Origin: Myxococcales bacterium
GTDB lineage: Bacteria; Myxococcota_A; Polyangia; Polyangiales; Houyiibacteriaceae
Direction of reading: 5' to 3'
Length of the DNA: 64,000 bases
Assembly (NCBI GenBank): GCA_019637115.1
Contig: JAHBWH010000016.1
Coordinates: 1 to 64,000 of the forward strand
In this document: positions 52,128-62,427 of the stretch, in pieces
How the letters are laid out: each line of letters opens with the position of its first letter
Numbering within the stretch: position 1 is the stretch's first letter
The notes under the pieces: model-generated
Databases searched by the model: none
What the model was told of the DNA's origin: nothing
What the model saw: the letters and a program-made list of their open reading frames with translations, nothing else
Program-made: the position numbers and the translations under genes

Positions 52128-52235
52128 GGCTCAGGCGTCGTCGCGTGTCGAGACGAGGGCGTGGGCTCAGGCGTCGTAGTGCGTCGAGACGAGGGCGTGG
52201 GCTCAGGCGTCGTAGTGCGTCGAGACGAGGACGTG
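52128..52235. repeat. 36-bp tandem repeat (3 copies) over a gene end
   Basis: Three copies of a 36-bp unit beginning GGCTCAGGCGTCGTAGTGCG, in exact register at 52128, 52164 and 52200. The third copy contains the stop and last codons of the minus-strand lipoprotein gene, so its 3' end has been duplicated twice downstream. Confidence 0.9.
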
Positions 52236-52856
52236 GAGGACGACGAAGCGCTCGTCGACGCGCCGTAGGTAGACGCGCGCCTGCGTGTAGCCGTGCTCCG
52301 CGCGGAAGCCGTGCGTGACGAAGAGCAGCTCACCCGCGAGCTCGGCGCGCGTCTCCAGGTCGAGGATGCCGTGGAGGGCCCGCAGCGCGGCGCGGTCGAG
52401 CCCCGCGCTGCCGTCGGCCGTCGGCACCTCGAAGGTGCCCCATGGGGGCGCGGCCTCGAGCGCGTCCTCGTCGGGGAGGGCGTAATGCTCGTTGACCACG
52501 GCCCCGGGCAGGGTCGCGAGCAGCGCCTCGCCTGCGCGCTTGGCCTCGGCCGCGTGGGCCTCGTCGGCGAAGAAGCTCTCGCCCGGGTGGTGCACGGTCG
52601 GCGCGGCGCAGCAGCCGGGCGTCGTCCAGAGCCAAGCGCCGAGCTCCGGGTCGGCGAGCGCGGTGAGCGCGGCCGCGTCGCCGTCGCGGAGCGCGCGGCC
52701 GAGCGCCACGATGGTCGCGCGCAGCGCGTCGAGCTCGGCGGGGGGCTCCGTCGTCGTCGAGGTGCGCGGCGTCGGCGCCATCGCGGGTTGCGAGCAGGGC
52801 GCGCTCGCGCCGCAGCCGACGAGCACGAGCGAGAGGAGGGCGGTCCAGCGGGTCAT
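52203..52856 (-). CDS. Lipoprotein of unknown function
   Basis: 217 residues. Signal ends LVGC; a Thr/Pro linker follows. The domain starts with a helix (ELDALRATIVALGRALRDGDAAALTALADPELGAWLW), as in NTF2-like proteins, then two adjacent Cys (GCCAAP), and ends in beta strands (QARVYLRRVDERFVVLHVLVST). An NTF2-like fold is a guess. The last codons lie inside a 36-bp tandem repeat. Convergent with the LysM endopeptidase gene. Confidence 0.72.
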   Translation of the reverse strand: MTRWTALLSLVLVGCGASAPCSQPAMAPTPRTSTTTEPPAELDALRATIVALGRALRDGDAAALTALADPELGAWLWTTPGCCAAPTVHHPGESFFADEAHAAEAKRAGEALLATLPGAVVNEHYALPDEDALEAAPPWGTFEVPTADGSAGLDRAALRALHGILDLETRAELAGELLFVTHGFRAEHGYTQARVYLRRVDERFVVLHVLVSTHYDA

Positions 52857-53104
52857 GGCGCTCCGAAGGTGAGCCAACCGGCTCGACGGGACAACGCGCG
52901 CGCGCTGCTCGGCAATCCCGGCGGCGGGGCTCTTCGAGCGGCGGTCGCCGCGTCCGCAGGTCGCCAGCCTCCAGATCCAGCGGGTCGAGTTCGGTGCTCT
53001 TCGAGCGGCGGTCGCATCCGCGGTCGCCACCTCCGCGGGTCGCCACCTCCGCGGCTCGCCACCTCCGGACCGAGCGGGTCGACCGTCCTCGGCGAGCGGA
53101 GGCG
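52857..53104. repeat. Intergenic short repeats
   Basis: GCTCTTCGAGCGGCGGTCGC occurs twice (near 52929 and 52992), and TCGCCACCTCCGCGG-type 16-nt units occur about three times near 53023-53066. No gene seen; lies between two minus-strand lipoprotein genes. Confidence 0.5.
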
Positions 53105-54247
53105 TCAGTAGAGGCGGATGATCGCCATCAGGCCGTCTTGGCCTCCGCCGTGGCTGGCTTGCGCGGCGTTCGCGGTCGCGACGTCCGTCGCGCAGGTCGT
53201 CCCGCCGAGCACCAAGATCCCATCGCGGATCGCGAGGCTTCCGAACGATTGTGTGCCGCCCGTGCAGTCGCCGCCGATCCGGATGTTCGCGAGCACGTCG
53301 CGCAGATCGGGGGAGAGGACGAGGAACCCCGAGCCGACCTCGGCTTGGCCAAAGGGGTTCGTGGGCGGCGCGCCGCCCGAGCGGCTCGTCGCCGTCCGCG
53401 CCACGATCACGCGACCCCACGGATCGACCGCCACGTTGGCGACGTGGCTCGCCACGAAGGTGCCGGAGACGACGCTGCCGCCGCCGGTGGGATCGATCAG
53501 CGCGTAGGCGGTCGCCATGCCCGCGGGGCTGCGCATGTAGCTCCCGCTCGCCCAGGACGGATCGAAGCCCGGCGAGCCGAGGTCGCGCGGCTCCTTCGCC
53601 AGCACCGAGTTGCCGCCATCGGTCCAGCACTGCACGCCCACTCGGTCGCCCGGCATGAGCCAGGCCTGATAGCAGCGCGTGTCGGCTCCGAGGTTCGCCG
53701 CCATCACGTCCGCGACCGCGTGGCCCCACAGCGCCCAGAGGCGTTCGTCGCCGGAGAACGCGCGGAAGATCGGGAGCTGCAGGTTGCCACCCGCTTGGCG
53801 GTATCCGACCCGGTAGCCGAGGCCGAAGCGGGGGTCCTCTACGAGCACGCCAGGGTCCCCAGGCAGCCGCGGGCGATCGGAGAAGCTCGCGTCGTCGTGG
53901 GTGGTGGGATCGCCTTGGATCGTCCCCGCCCCGCCTGCCTCGTACTCCACGCGGAAGCCCTCGCCTTCGCCCACGATGGCCCCCGTGGCGGTGAAGCCGA
54001 CCACACGGATGAACTGATCACCCGCGCCGCCCGCATAGGTCAGCGCGAGCAGCTCGGGCGCGATCGGCGGCGCCGTGCGCGGATCCTCGAAGTCGTCGCC
54101 CGCGTCAAGCCGCGCGATCGGCGGCGCGTCGAGGGGCGCCGCCGAGTCACGCGCGTCAGCGCTCGCGTCAGGGTCGGCGCTCGGGTCTCCGCCACACTCG
54201 CAAGCGACGGTGAGTGAGAGCACGAGCCAGGAGAGTCTGCCGAGCAT
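53105..54247 (-). CDS. Lipoprotein of unknown function, beta-rich
   Basis: 380 residues. Signal ends LTVAC with a second Cys two residues later, followed by a typical Asp/Ala/Pro linker (DPSADPDASADARD). The body resembles delta-60-type propeller repeats of myxobacterial lipoproteins (LLALTYAGGAGDQFIRVVGF, VASHVANVAVDPWGRVIVA, GSLAIRDGILVLGGTT), each a short strand pair with Gly turns. Four Cys could form two disulfides. No partner gene; ATG 54247. Confidence 0.75.
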   Translation of the reverse strand: MLGRLSWLVLSLTVACECGGDPSADPDASADARDSAAPLDAPPIARLDAGDDFEDPRTAPPIAPELLALTYAGGAGDQFIRVVGFTATGAIVGEGEGFRVEYEAGGAGTIQGDPTTHDDASFSDRPRLPGDPGVLVEDPRFGLGYRVGYRQAGGNLQLPIFRAFSGDERLWALWGHAVADVMAANLGADTRCYQAWLMPGDRVGVQCWTDGGNSVLAKEPRDLGSPGFDPSWASGSYMRSPAGMATAYALIDPTGGGSVVSGTFVASHVANVAVDPWGRVIVARTATSRSGGAPPTNPFGQAEVGSGFLVLSPDLRDVLANIRIGGDCTGGTQSFGSLAIRDGILVLGGTTCATDVATANAAQASHGGGQDGLMAIIRLY

Positions 54248-54401
54248 GGACCGAGGATAGCGGCGCGCGCACCCTCTCGTCCTTTCAGCTCTCTCCAGGA
54301 TGCCCCTCGGCCAAGCCTGGTGTGCTCGGCTCGCGCCGTCCAGCGGCCGACTCCGCGTGCTCCAGTTGCGACCCTACGCCGGGTTTGTTCGCAAGGTCGC
54401 T

Positions 54402-54446
54402 CGTTCGGCTCGTTCGGCTCGTTCGGTTCGTTCGGCTCGTTCGGCT
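54402..54446. repeat. 9-bp tandem repeat CGTTCGGCT (5 copies)
   Basis: Five near-perfect copies of CGTTCGGCT, one with a C-to-T change, lie just beyond the stop of the small zinc-ribbon gene. Read in frame it would encode Glu-Pro-Asn repeats, but no gene is supported there. Confidence 0.85.
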
Positions 54447-54452
54447 CGGAGC

Positions 54453-54788
54453 TCAGTTCAGCGCCGCGATGCGGAGCCAGACCTCGCGCACCGCGCCGCA
54501 GGCTCTGCACCGCGCGCGGACCCGGCGGAGCGTCAAGCCGTCGACCGTCGGCGCGTCGTGGTCCTCGGCGCGGAGCGTTCCCTCGCAGCGCGCGCACCCA
54601 AGCGCCTCCGCCGTCAGCTCGACGACGGACGCGCTCGTGACGACGATGGGGCGGGCGGGCGTGCCCCCCGCGACGAGCTTCGCGCGCGCCTCGCGGGCGT
54701 CCTCGAGCGCTCGGAGCTCGCGCTCGAGCTTCGTCTTCTTCCGCACGAGCGCGCGGCGCTCGGTCCGAGGTCGTCTCTTCGCCGCCAT
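54453..54788 (-). CDS. Small zinc-ribbon protein
   Basis: 111 residues. A basic, helical N-terminal half (RRPRTERRALVRKKTKLERELRALEDAREAR) is followed by two CxxC pairs (CARC and CRAC) separated by ~28 residues, a zinc-ribbon layout, and a terminal VWLRIAALN strand. Possibly nucleic-acid binding; no family recognised. Divergent from the TPR/PEGA gene. Confidence 0.65.
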   Translation of the reverse strand: MAAKRRPRTERRALVRKKTKLERELRALEDAREARAKLVAGGTPARPIVVTSASVVELTAEALGCARCEGTLRAEDHDAPTVDGLTLRRVRARCRACGAVREVWLRIAALN

Positions 54789-54892
54789 CGTCCTACCGTG
54801 TGGGTCCGCTCCGCGATCGGCGGTATACGATCGTTACGAACGTGGTTCGCATTTTGCGTCGGTGCTCGCCTCTCTCGATGTAGCATGGGGCC

Positions 54893-55711
54893 GTGCGGGT
54901 GACGTTTCTCGCGGTCGTGCTCTTCTCTCTCTGCTTCGCGTCGGTCGGACGCGCGCAGGATCCCTCGGCGTCCGAGATGGCCGCGGCCAGGCAGCTCTTC
55001 CGGAGCGGGCTCGGCCACGCCGAGGCGGGGCGGTGGGAGGAAGCCCGCGCGGACTTCGAGCGCTCGTACGCGCTCGTAGCGGTCCCCGTCACGCTCTTCA
55101 ACCTGGCCGGCGCGCAGGCGGAGACGGGGCGGCTCGTCGCGGCCGCGGAGAGCTACCGGCGCTTCCTCGTCGAGGCGACGAGCGGCCGCGCCACCCGCTT
55201 CCGCGCCCCCGCCCAGCGCGCGCTCGCGGACATCGAGCCGCGTATCCCATCGATCCGCCTCTCCGTCGTGGGCCTCAGCGAGCTCGACGAGCTGCGGGTG
55301 GACGACGCGACGGTGTCTCGCGCGATGCTCGGCGTCGCTTACCCGCTCGATCCGGGCGAGCACCGGGTGCAGGTCCTGCGCGACGGCGCGGTCGCGGCGG
55401 AGACGAGCGTGCGCCTCACCGACGGTGAGCAGCGCGAGCTCGAGCTCGACGCGCGCCGCACGCTCGTGAACGTCACCCCGCGCGACGCGGCGTCCGCGGA
55501 CGTGATGGAGGCCCCGGCCGGCGAGTTTCCCATCGAGGCCCCACGCGAGCGTCGGAGCGTGGTCCGCTCGCCTTGGCTCTGGATTGGCATCGGCGCCGTG
55601 GTCGTCGCGGGCGCGGTCGTCGGCGTGGTGCTGGCGACGCGCGACCGCGCCGAGCAGCCATACCAGGGCAACGCCGGGGTCATCCGGTTCGAGCTGAGGT
55701 CGGGAGAATGA
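54893..55711 (+). CDS. Exported TPR/PEGA protein with C-terminal membrane helix
   Basis: 272 residues. Signal peptide (VTFLAVVLFSLCFASVGRAQ), TPR helices at ~25-115, a PEGA-like beta domain at ~120-190 (LDPGEHRVQVLRDGAVAAET) and a transmembrane helix (~222-245, WLWIGIGAVVVAGAVVGVVL). Many Myxococcota genomes pair such proteins with kinases or secreted partners. Its stop overlaps the start of the Cys-rich repeat gene as ATGA, so the two are made together; it may anchor or export that partner. GTG start at 54893. Confidence 0.85.
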   Translation: MRVTFLAVVLFSLCFASVGRAQDPSASEMAAARQLFRSGLGHAEAGRWEEARADFERSYALVAVPVTLFNLAGAQAETGRLVAAAESYRRFLVEATSGRATRFRAPAQRALADIEPRIPSIRLSVVGLSELDELRVDDATVSRAMLGVAYPLDPGEHRVQVLRDGAVAAETSVRLTDGEQRELELDARRTLVNVTPRDAASADVMEAPAGEFPIEAPRERRSVVRSPWLWIGIGAVVVAGAVVGVVLATRDRAEQPYQGNAGVIRFELRSGE

Positions 55712-57966
55712 TCGTCCACCCTTCGTCGAGCACCGCGCGCCCCTCGCTTCGCCCCTCGCTCTTGGGGCTCTTCCTCAGTGGGCTCGTCGCGTGCACCGCC
55801 CAGCCGATCACTCAGCTCGTGGTCGTCGTCGACAGCGATCTGCCGGTGCCCTCGGGCCTCGACGCCGTGCGTGTCGAGGTGGTCGGCCCGGCGGGGATCC
55901 AAGAGTCGATGACCCACCCTCTGAGCGGCGCGGGCGCGACGCGGCTCCCCTTGAGCTTCGCGCTCGTGCCCGCAGGGGACGCGCTCGGCCCCGTCACCAT
56001 CGACGCGACGGGTCTGCGCGACGGCGCCGAGATCGTGACGCGCCGGTCCGTCGTCACGCTCGTGCGCGACGAGTCTCGCGTGTTGGTGATCTTCCTCGGC
56101 GCGGGCTGCGTCGGCGTGGTCTGCGATGGTGGCTACACCTGTGTGGAGGGCACGTGCGTGGATCCACGCATCAGCGAGCTGCCGCCCTTCACCGGTGAGC
56201 TCCCGAGGGATGGCGGCCCCTCCGACGATGGCGGCGGGTCGGACGGCGCGGTCGATGCGTGTCCGCCTTCGGGCTGTGTCTGCACGCCAGGCGAGCCGTG
56301 CGTGGCGCCGGGAGGATGCGCGACGGGCACCACCGCGTGCGACGAGGACGGGGTGGCGAGCTGCGTCGACCTCGAGCTCTCGACCGCGGGCACCGTCTGC
56401 CGCGCCGCGGCCAGCGCTTGCGACGTCGAGGAGGTCTGCGACGGCGCGAGCGAGGTCTGCCCCGCGGACGCCTTCGTCGAGCTCGGTGGGGCTTGCGAGG
56501 GTGGCTTCTGCGACGGGCTCGGCGCGTGCACGGAGGGCTGCACCCCCGGCGCGCCCTGCAGCACCGGGAACGCCTGCGAGCGTGGAGAGCTCGACTGCAG
56601 CGGCGCCGAGCCGACCTGCGTCGCGGTCGCGCCGGCCGCCGCGGGCACCGTCTGCCGACCCGCCGTGGGACCCTGCGATGCGGAGGAGGCGTGCGACGGG
56701 ACGTCGACGGCTTGCCCCGCGGATCGTTTCCGCAGCGCGTCCACGGTCTGCCGCCCGGCGGAGGGCGTCTGCGACCTGGACGAGACGTGCACGGGATCGA
56801 GCGCCACGTGCCCGGAGGACGCGTTCGTGGCGACGGGGCAGCCGTGCGCTGGCGGCTTCTGCAACGGGCTCGGGATGTGCTCGGACGGCTGCACTCCAGG
56901 CGCGGCGTGCAGCACCGGAAACCCCTGCGAGGTCGGGCGCATCGACTGCGCGACGGGGACGCCGACCTGCGTGGGCGCAGGGCCCGCGCCCGCGGGCGTC
57001 GTCTGTCGCGACGCGGCGGGGCCTTGCGACGTGGCCGAGACCTGCACCGGCAGCTCGACGACCTGCCCGACGAACCAGTTCCGCAGCGCCAGCACGGTCT
57101 GCCGCGACGCCGCGGGGGGCTGCGACGTGGCCGAGACCTGCACGGGCTCGAGCGCCGCGTGCCCGAGCGACACCCTCCGGGCAAGCGGCTTCGTGTGTCG
57201 AGCCTCGGCAGGGGATTGCGACGTCGCGGAGACCTGCAACGGGTCGAGCGCCGCGTGCCCCGCGGACGCGCGGCGGCCTTCGAGCCACGTCTGCCGCGCC
57301 GCCGCGGGTCCGTGCGACGTCGCCGAGACCTGCGCGGGGGGTGTGAGCTGCCCCGCGAACGTCCGTCGGCCGAACGGCTACGAGTGCCGTGGGGCGACGG
57401 CGGCATGCGATCTGCCCGCGACCTGCTCGGGCACCGGCGACTCGTGCCCATCCAACCCGCTGCGCCCCGCGTCCTACGTGTGCCGACCTTCGGCGGGCCC
57501 GTGTGACGTGGCGGAGTCGTGCACCGGCTCGAGCGCGAGCTGCCCGACGAACGTCTACCAACCGGCGTCGCACGTCTGCCGTTCGTCGGCGGGTGATTGC
57601 GACGTGGCCGAGACCTGCACCGGCTCGAGCGCAGGCTGTCCGAGCGACGTTCTGCGGCCGGGCTCGTACGTCTGTCGCGCCGCCACCGACCTCTGCGACG
57701 TCGCCGAGACCTGCACGGGCTCGAGCGCCACTTGCCCCGATGACGCGGTCCGGCCGAGCACGCACGTGTGCCGACCCGCGCGGGATCCCGTCTGCGACTT
57801 CGCCGAGACCTGCAACGGCACGGGCAAGCGGTGTCCCGCCGACCTCGTTCGTGAGGCGGGCGCGCATTGCCTCGCCGAGGCGGGGTGGTGCAATCCACGC
57901 TGCGACGGCTTCGGCAACTGCTTCGACGACCGACCGCCGGGCGGGCCGTTCTGCGAGATCCAGTGA
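55708..57966 (+). CDS. Lipoprotein with 12 disintegrin-like Cys-rich modules
   Basis: 752 residues. Signal ends LVAC. A ~110-residue beta domain comes first, then an Asp/Gly linker, two CTPGxPC elements, and 12 modules of ~32 residues of pattern CRxxxGxCDVAETCTGSSxxCPxD, closely resembling the ADAM/snake-venom disintegrin core (CDxAExCxGxSxxCPxD). The spacing is regular but later modules drift (module 8: CDLPATCSG). Bacterial versions of this repeat have no proven role; adhesion or a disulfide-rich stalk is plausible. Coupled to the TPR/PEGA gene by an ATGA overlap. Confidence 0.88.
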   Translation: MIVHPSSSTARPSLRPSLLGLFLSGLVACTAQPITQLVVVVDSDLPVPSGLDAVRVEVVGPAGIQESMTHPLSGAGATRLPLSFALVPAGDALGPVTIDATGLRDGAEIVTRRSVVTLVRDESRVLVIFLGAGCVGVVCDGGYTCVEGTCVDPRISELPPFTGELPRDGGPSDDGGGSDGAVDACPPSGCVCTPGEPCVAPGGCATGTTACDEDGVASCVDLELSTAGTVCRAAASACDVEEVCDGASEVCPADAFVELGGACEGGFCDGLGACTEGCTPGAPCSTGNACERGELDCSGAEPTCVAVAPAAAGTVCRPAVGPCDAEEACDGTSTACPADRFRSASTVCRPAEGVCDLDETCTGSSATCPEDAFVATGQPCAGGFCNGLGMCSDGCTPGAACSTGNPCEVGRIDCATGTPTCVGAGPAPAGVVCRDAAGPCDVAETCTGSSTTCPTNQFRSASTVCRDAAGGCDVAETCTGSSAACPSDTLRASGFVCRASAGDCDVAETCNGSSAACPADARRPSSHVCRAAAGPCDVAETCAGGVSCPANVRRPNGYECRGATAACDLPATCSGTGDSCPSNPLRPASYVCRPSAGPCDVAESCTGSSASCPTNVYQPASHVCRSSAGDCDVAETCTGSSAGCPSDVLRPGSYVCRAATDLCDVAETCTGSSATCPDDAVRPSTHVCRPARDPVCDFAETCNGTGKRCPADLVREAGAHCLAEAGWCNPRCDGFGNCFDDRPPGGPFCEIQ

Positions 57967-58221
57967 GCTGACCGGCCCGTCTCCGATCGACGTCGTAGCG
58001 GAAGCCGCACGACGGCGGGCACAGCTCCGCGGCCCCAAACGACCACGCGAGCATGCTCACGTCGGAGGTGCACGGCCCGTCGGGGCAAGGCTCTCCGGGG
58101 GAGGGCGCGCAGGTGTGGCCGAGACGAACGCCCGTCTCTCGTGGTCGCGCTCGGCGTCCAGACGAGGTGATCTTCACGCCGAAAGTTGGTAGCCTCGTCG
58201 TCCTGGGGAAGGGGATACGAC

Positions 58222-58677
58222 GTGGTCGTTGACGGCACCTGCGCGCCCGAGGAGGGCATCGCGATCGATCGGTCGCGATGGCCGCTCGTCGTCCATCACA
58301 TCGGCCGAAGCGTCACGCTCGACGACATGAGCACGCTCTGGACGAGCAACCTCGGCGTCGCCGCGGCGCGTCGTCAGCCCTACGTCGTGATCAACGACTG
58401 TCGAGCGCTCGAGCTCCGCACGATCACCCCGCTCGTGCGCTCGCACCTCGTGGAGCTCTATCGCGCGCACCACGACCAGCTGAGCGAATGTCTCCTCGCG
58501 GAGGCTTGGATCCGCGACTCGCTCTTCGCGCGGGGTCTGCTGAAGGCGGTCCAGTGGCGCTACCCCCCGTCCTGGCCCTCGGAGGTCGTCTCCACGTGGG
58601 ACGACGCAGAGCGCTTCTGCGCTCGCGCCGTCGCGAGACCCGCGGTCCGAGCGGCGGCCCAGACCGTGCTCGGCTGA
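58222..58677 (+). CDS. Small STAS-like domain protein
   Basis: 151 residues, soluble. Alternating strands and helices (WPLVVHHIGRSVTLDDM, RQPYVVINDCRALELRTITPLVR, ERFCARAVARPAVRAAAQ) resemble the STAS/SpoIIAA-like fold found in several Myxococcota proteins that track asymmetry or polarity. The usual phosphorylated Ser was not identified. GTG 58222 is preferred to TTG 58186 because GGGGAAGGGG lies just upstream. Confidence 0.6.
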   Translation: MVVDGTCAPEEGIAIDRSRWPLVVHHIGRSVTLDDMSTLWTSNLGVAAARRQPYVVINDCRALELRTITPLVRSHLVELYRAHHDQLSECLLAEAWIRDSLFARGLLKAVQWRYPPSWPSEVVSTWDDAERFCARAVARPAVRAAAQTVLG

Positions 58678-58715
58678 GCGAGCAGGCGCGGCCCGTGAGC
58701 AGAACCGGAACTGGT

Positions 58716-58748
58716 CATCGGAACCGGTCATCGGAACCGGTCATTGCG
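58716..58748. repeat. 13-bp repeat array, short locus
   Basis: Two full copies of CATCGGAACCGGT in exact 13-nt register at 58716 and 58729, followed by a partial CATTGCG, just beyond the cysS stop. The same 13-bp unit with slight changes forms a 16-copy array at 62033. Confidence 0.75.
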
Positions 58749-58772
58749 TTGGCGCGGTCGCGGTGCTGCCGC

Positions 58773-60266
<1,494 letters not shown>

Positions 60267-60746
60267 GGGAGCGCGGAGCATGCGCACGCGGGCCCGGCGG
60301 GGCAACCGATTCCCGGCGAAGGCTGGGTGCTGGTGGCTGCGCGCGTCGCGTCATCGCGTCCGCGCGCCGCTGCTGCGTGGGCGCGCTCGTCGCGCAGGCG
60401 CGCCCGCGTGTCACGGGCTTGGCGTCCACACGCGCGTTCGTCGGAGCTTCGCGGCGTCCGCGCGCGCTCGCCGACAGCTCGTCACGCGCGTCGGCGCCGG
60501 CGCGAAGCCATCAAGCGACGGCGTTGGGGCGCGCGTACTCAACGCGCGCAGACGCAACGCGCGCGTACTCAACGCGCGCGTGCTCAACGCGCGCATACTC
60601 AACGCGCGCATACTCAACGCGCGCATACTCAACGCGCGCATACTCAACGCGCGCATACTCAACGCGCGCATACATGCGCACACCTCGCCTGCGAGGGCCG
60701 TGCTCCGAGGCCAACGACCGCCTGTGTGCGGCGAGGGCCGAGCGGC
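60267..60746. other. 480-nt non-coding region upstream of cysS
   Basis: No supported gene. It contains the 15-bp tandem array (60541-60675) and is otherwise low-complexity GCGCG-rich. The cysS promoter should lie here; no T-box-like leader was recognised. Confidence 0.5.
60541..60675. repeat. 15-bp tandem repeat, 9 units
   Basis: Nine 15-bp units of AACGCGCGCATACTC in exact register. The first three vary (GACGC, GTACTC, GTGCTC endings) and the next five are identical, so slippage expansion from the right is likely. Any frame through it is an uninterrupted repeat peptide, which is not taken as coding. Confidence 0.92.
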
Positions 60747-60998
60747 TCAGTCTTGGAAGAAGTGGCAGTAGAGCCGCGAGGTCTCGACGTCGGCGATGCA
60801 GTCGCCTTCGCAGTCCTCGTCGGTCTCGCACGGGTCGAGGCAGAGCTTCTCGCATTCGGCGGGGTTCGCGCAGACGGCGGTGCCGACGCAGATCTTGCCG
60901 TTGCTGCAGTCGCTGTCGCGGACGCACGAGTCGGGGAGGGGATCGGCGCAGCCGACGAGACCAAGGGCAAGACCAAGAGCGAGGGCGAGCTTCTTCAT
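60747..60998 (-). CDS. Small Cys-rich lipoprotein
   Basis: 83 residues. The signal is excellent: MKKLALALGLALGLVGC. The mature 66 residues hold ten further Cys in CVRDSDCSNGKICVG-type spacing (the DxDC..G..C.. pattern seen in longer myxobacterial stalk proteins), ending YCHFFQD. It is probably a surface-anchored disulfide knot; function unknown. Although short, the signal, lipobox and Cys pattern make it a real gene. Confidence 0.85.
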   Translation of the reverse strand: MKKLALALGLALGLVGCADPLPDSCVRDSDCSNGKICVGTAVCANPAECEKLCLDPCETDEDCEGDCIADVETSRLYCHFFQD

Positions 60999-61185
60999 GA
61001 CCGCAGAACGCTATCGCGGTCCGGTCCGTCGTCAACCGCAGAGATCGCCCCTACGTGGCGCGAAGCTTCTTCGCGCGTCTGGTCGAGCGAGCGCGGCGTC
61101 ACGCGCGGATGCCTCGCCCGCTCCGACAGAACGGCGGTGGACGCAGCGAGATCCCCGCAGATTGTGAGGGGCGCGCGCGGAGACC

Positions 61186-61956
61186 TCAGCGATAAGGCCC
61201 GATCGTGGCGGGCTCGACCCCGCGCAAGCGGTCGAGCCCGCTCGCGTGGTGGCGGAGCAGGTGCTTGACCGCCTTGTGGTGAAACTCACGGGGGTTGGGG
61301 CGTAGGTGCGCCTCGATGTCCCGATCGGGGACCTCGCAGACGACGCCGAAGAGCGCGAGCGCGTATGCCAGCTCGTGCTCGGCGAGGGCGCCGAAGCGCC
61401 GGAATCCCCAGCCGACGAGCGGCCCGGAGGAGGCGTGGTGGAAGCGCAGCGCGCCGTTCGCGAGGAAGATCCCGAAGCCGGAGAGCACGGTGGCTAGGTC
61501 CACGAGCTCGTCGTGATCTCCTAAAGGGGCTGGCTGGTCGGCGACGAAGTAGTGCGAGGCGCCGCGCGCCAGGAGCGCGACGAGCAGCTCGGGATCGCTG
61601 AGCAGCGCGGGGTCGACCGGGATGGGCATGCCATCCTCGGGGTGCACGAGCGAAGGGGCCTCCTCGACTTCGCCGGTCATGCCGTGCGGCATCCCGGCCA
61701 GGATCGCGGCCGGCTCGGGCGGCTGGTCTGCGACGAGGTAGAGCGGCCACTCCTGAAGGCCCATGTGCTCGAGCACGAAGAGCAGGTAGTCCTCGGCGAG
61801 CTCCATCCCCTCGAGGCTCGGGTCGACCGGGAAGTCCTCGGCGGTCGGCGTCACGAGCGACTGTTGCCGGAAGCTCGCGAAGCCACCGTACGCCCGCACG
61901 AGCCACGCCCCGGCGTCGAAGAGCCAGCGGATGAAGCCGTCGTCGGGGAGCACCAT
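61186..61956 (-). CDS. Hypothetical cytoplasmic protein
   Basis: 256 residues, no signal or membrane segment. Acidic and rich in Pro/Leu/His (EFHHKAVKHLLRHHASG near the C-terminus; LVADQPPEPAAILAGMPHG and YFVADQPAPLGDHDELVDL as two related segments, suggesting an internal duplication). No family recognised. ATG 61956 is favoured; GTG 61977 would add seven residues. Its upstream region is the 13-bp repeat array. Confidence 0.65.
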   Translation of the reverse strand: MVLPDDGFIRWLFDAGAWLVRAYGGFASFRQQSLVTPTAEDFPVDPSLEGMELAEDYLLFVLEHMGLQEWPLYLVADQPPEPAAILAGMPHGMTGEVEEAPSLVHPEDGMPIPVDPALLSDPELLVALLARGASHYFVADQPAPLGDHDELVDLATVLSGFGIFLANGALRFHHASSGPLVGWGFRRFGALAEHELAYALALFGVVCEVPDRDIEAHLRPNPREFHHKAVKHLLRHHASGLDRLRGVEPATIGPYR

Positions 61957-62427
61957 GGGCACCGTAGCAGCAACCACACGCGCCGCGGCACACCCATCGG
62001 TGCGGTCATCCGACGCAGACGCGAGAACCGCTCATCGGAAGCGTTCATCGGACGCGGACATCGGAAGCGGACATCGGAAGCGGACATCGGACGCGGTCAT
62101 CGGACGCGGTCATCGGAAGCGGACATCGGAAGCGGACATCGGAAGCGGACATCGGACGCCGTCATCGGACGCGGACATCGGAAGCGGACATCGGAAGCGG
62201 ACATCGGACGCGGTCATCGGACGCGGTCATCGGACGCGGAGCACTTGTCGAAAAGTGAGAAGTGCGAAGTCCGACATCTGATTCTGCCGTTCGATGTCGC
62301 GCGCTGATCGAGCCCCCGATGCGCGGAGCACTTCTGCGCACATCCGCCTCCATCTCCCGTGATCTCCCGCAAAAGACGAACGAACGTGCTCACACCCTCG
62401 TCGGGCAATCCGCTACGCTCGCGCGTC
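61957..62427. other. Non-coding divergent region with 13-bp array
   Basis: Between divergent genes. The left half holds the 16-unit 13-bp repeat. To its right, GCGGAGCACTT occurs twice (near 62235 and 62323), and GCACTT..AAGTGC forms a small hairpin near 62241-62265. No gene seen. Confidence 0.55.
62033..62240. repeat. 13-bp tandem repeat, 16 units
   Basis: Sixteen copies of CATCGGAMGCGGW, every one starting exactly 13 nt after the last, from 62033 to 62228. Positions 8 (A/C) and 13 (A/T) vary in a patchwork that looks like unequal exchange. The same unit recurs at 58716-58748. No spacer diversity, so not CRISPR. Confidence 0.93.

Noticed and set aside
60541..60675. CRISPR array
   Set aside because: The 15-bp units are directly adjacent with no spacers and no cas genes are present; the 13-bp array at 62033 is rejected for the same reason.
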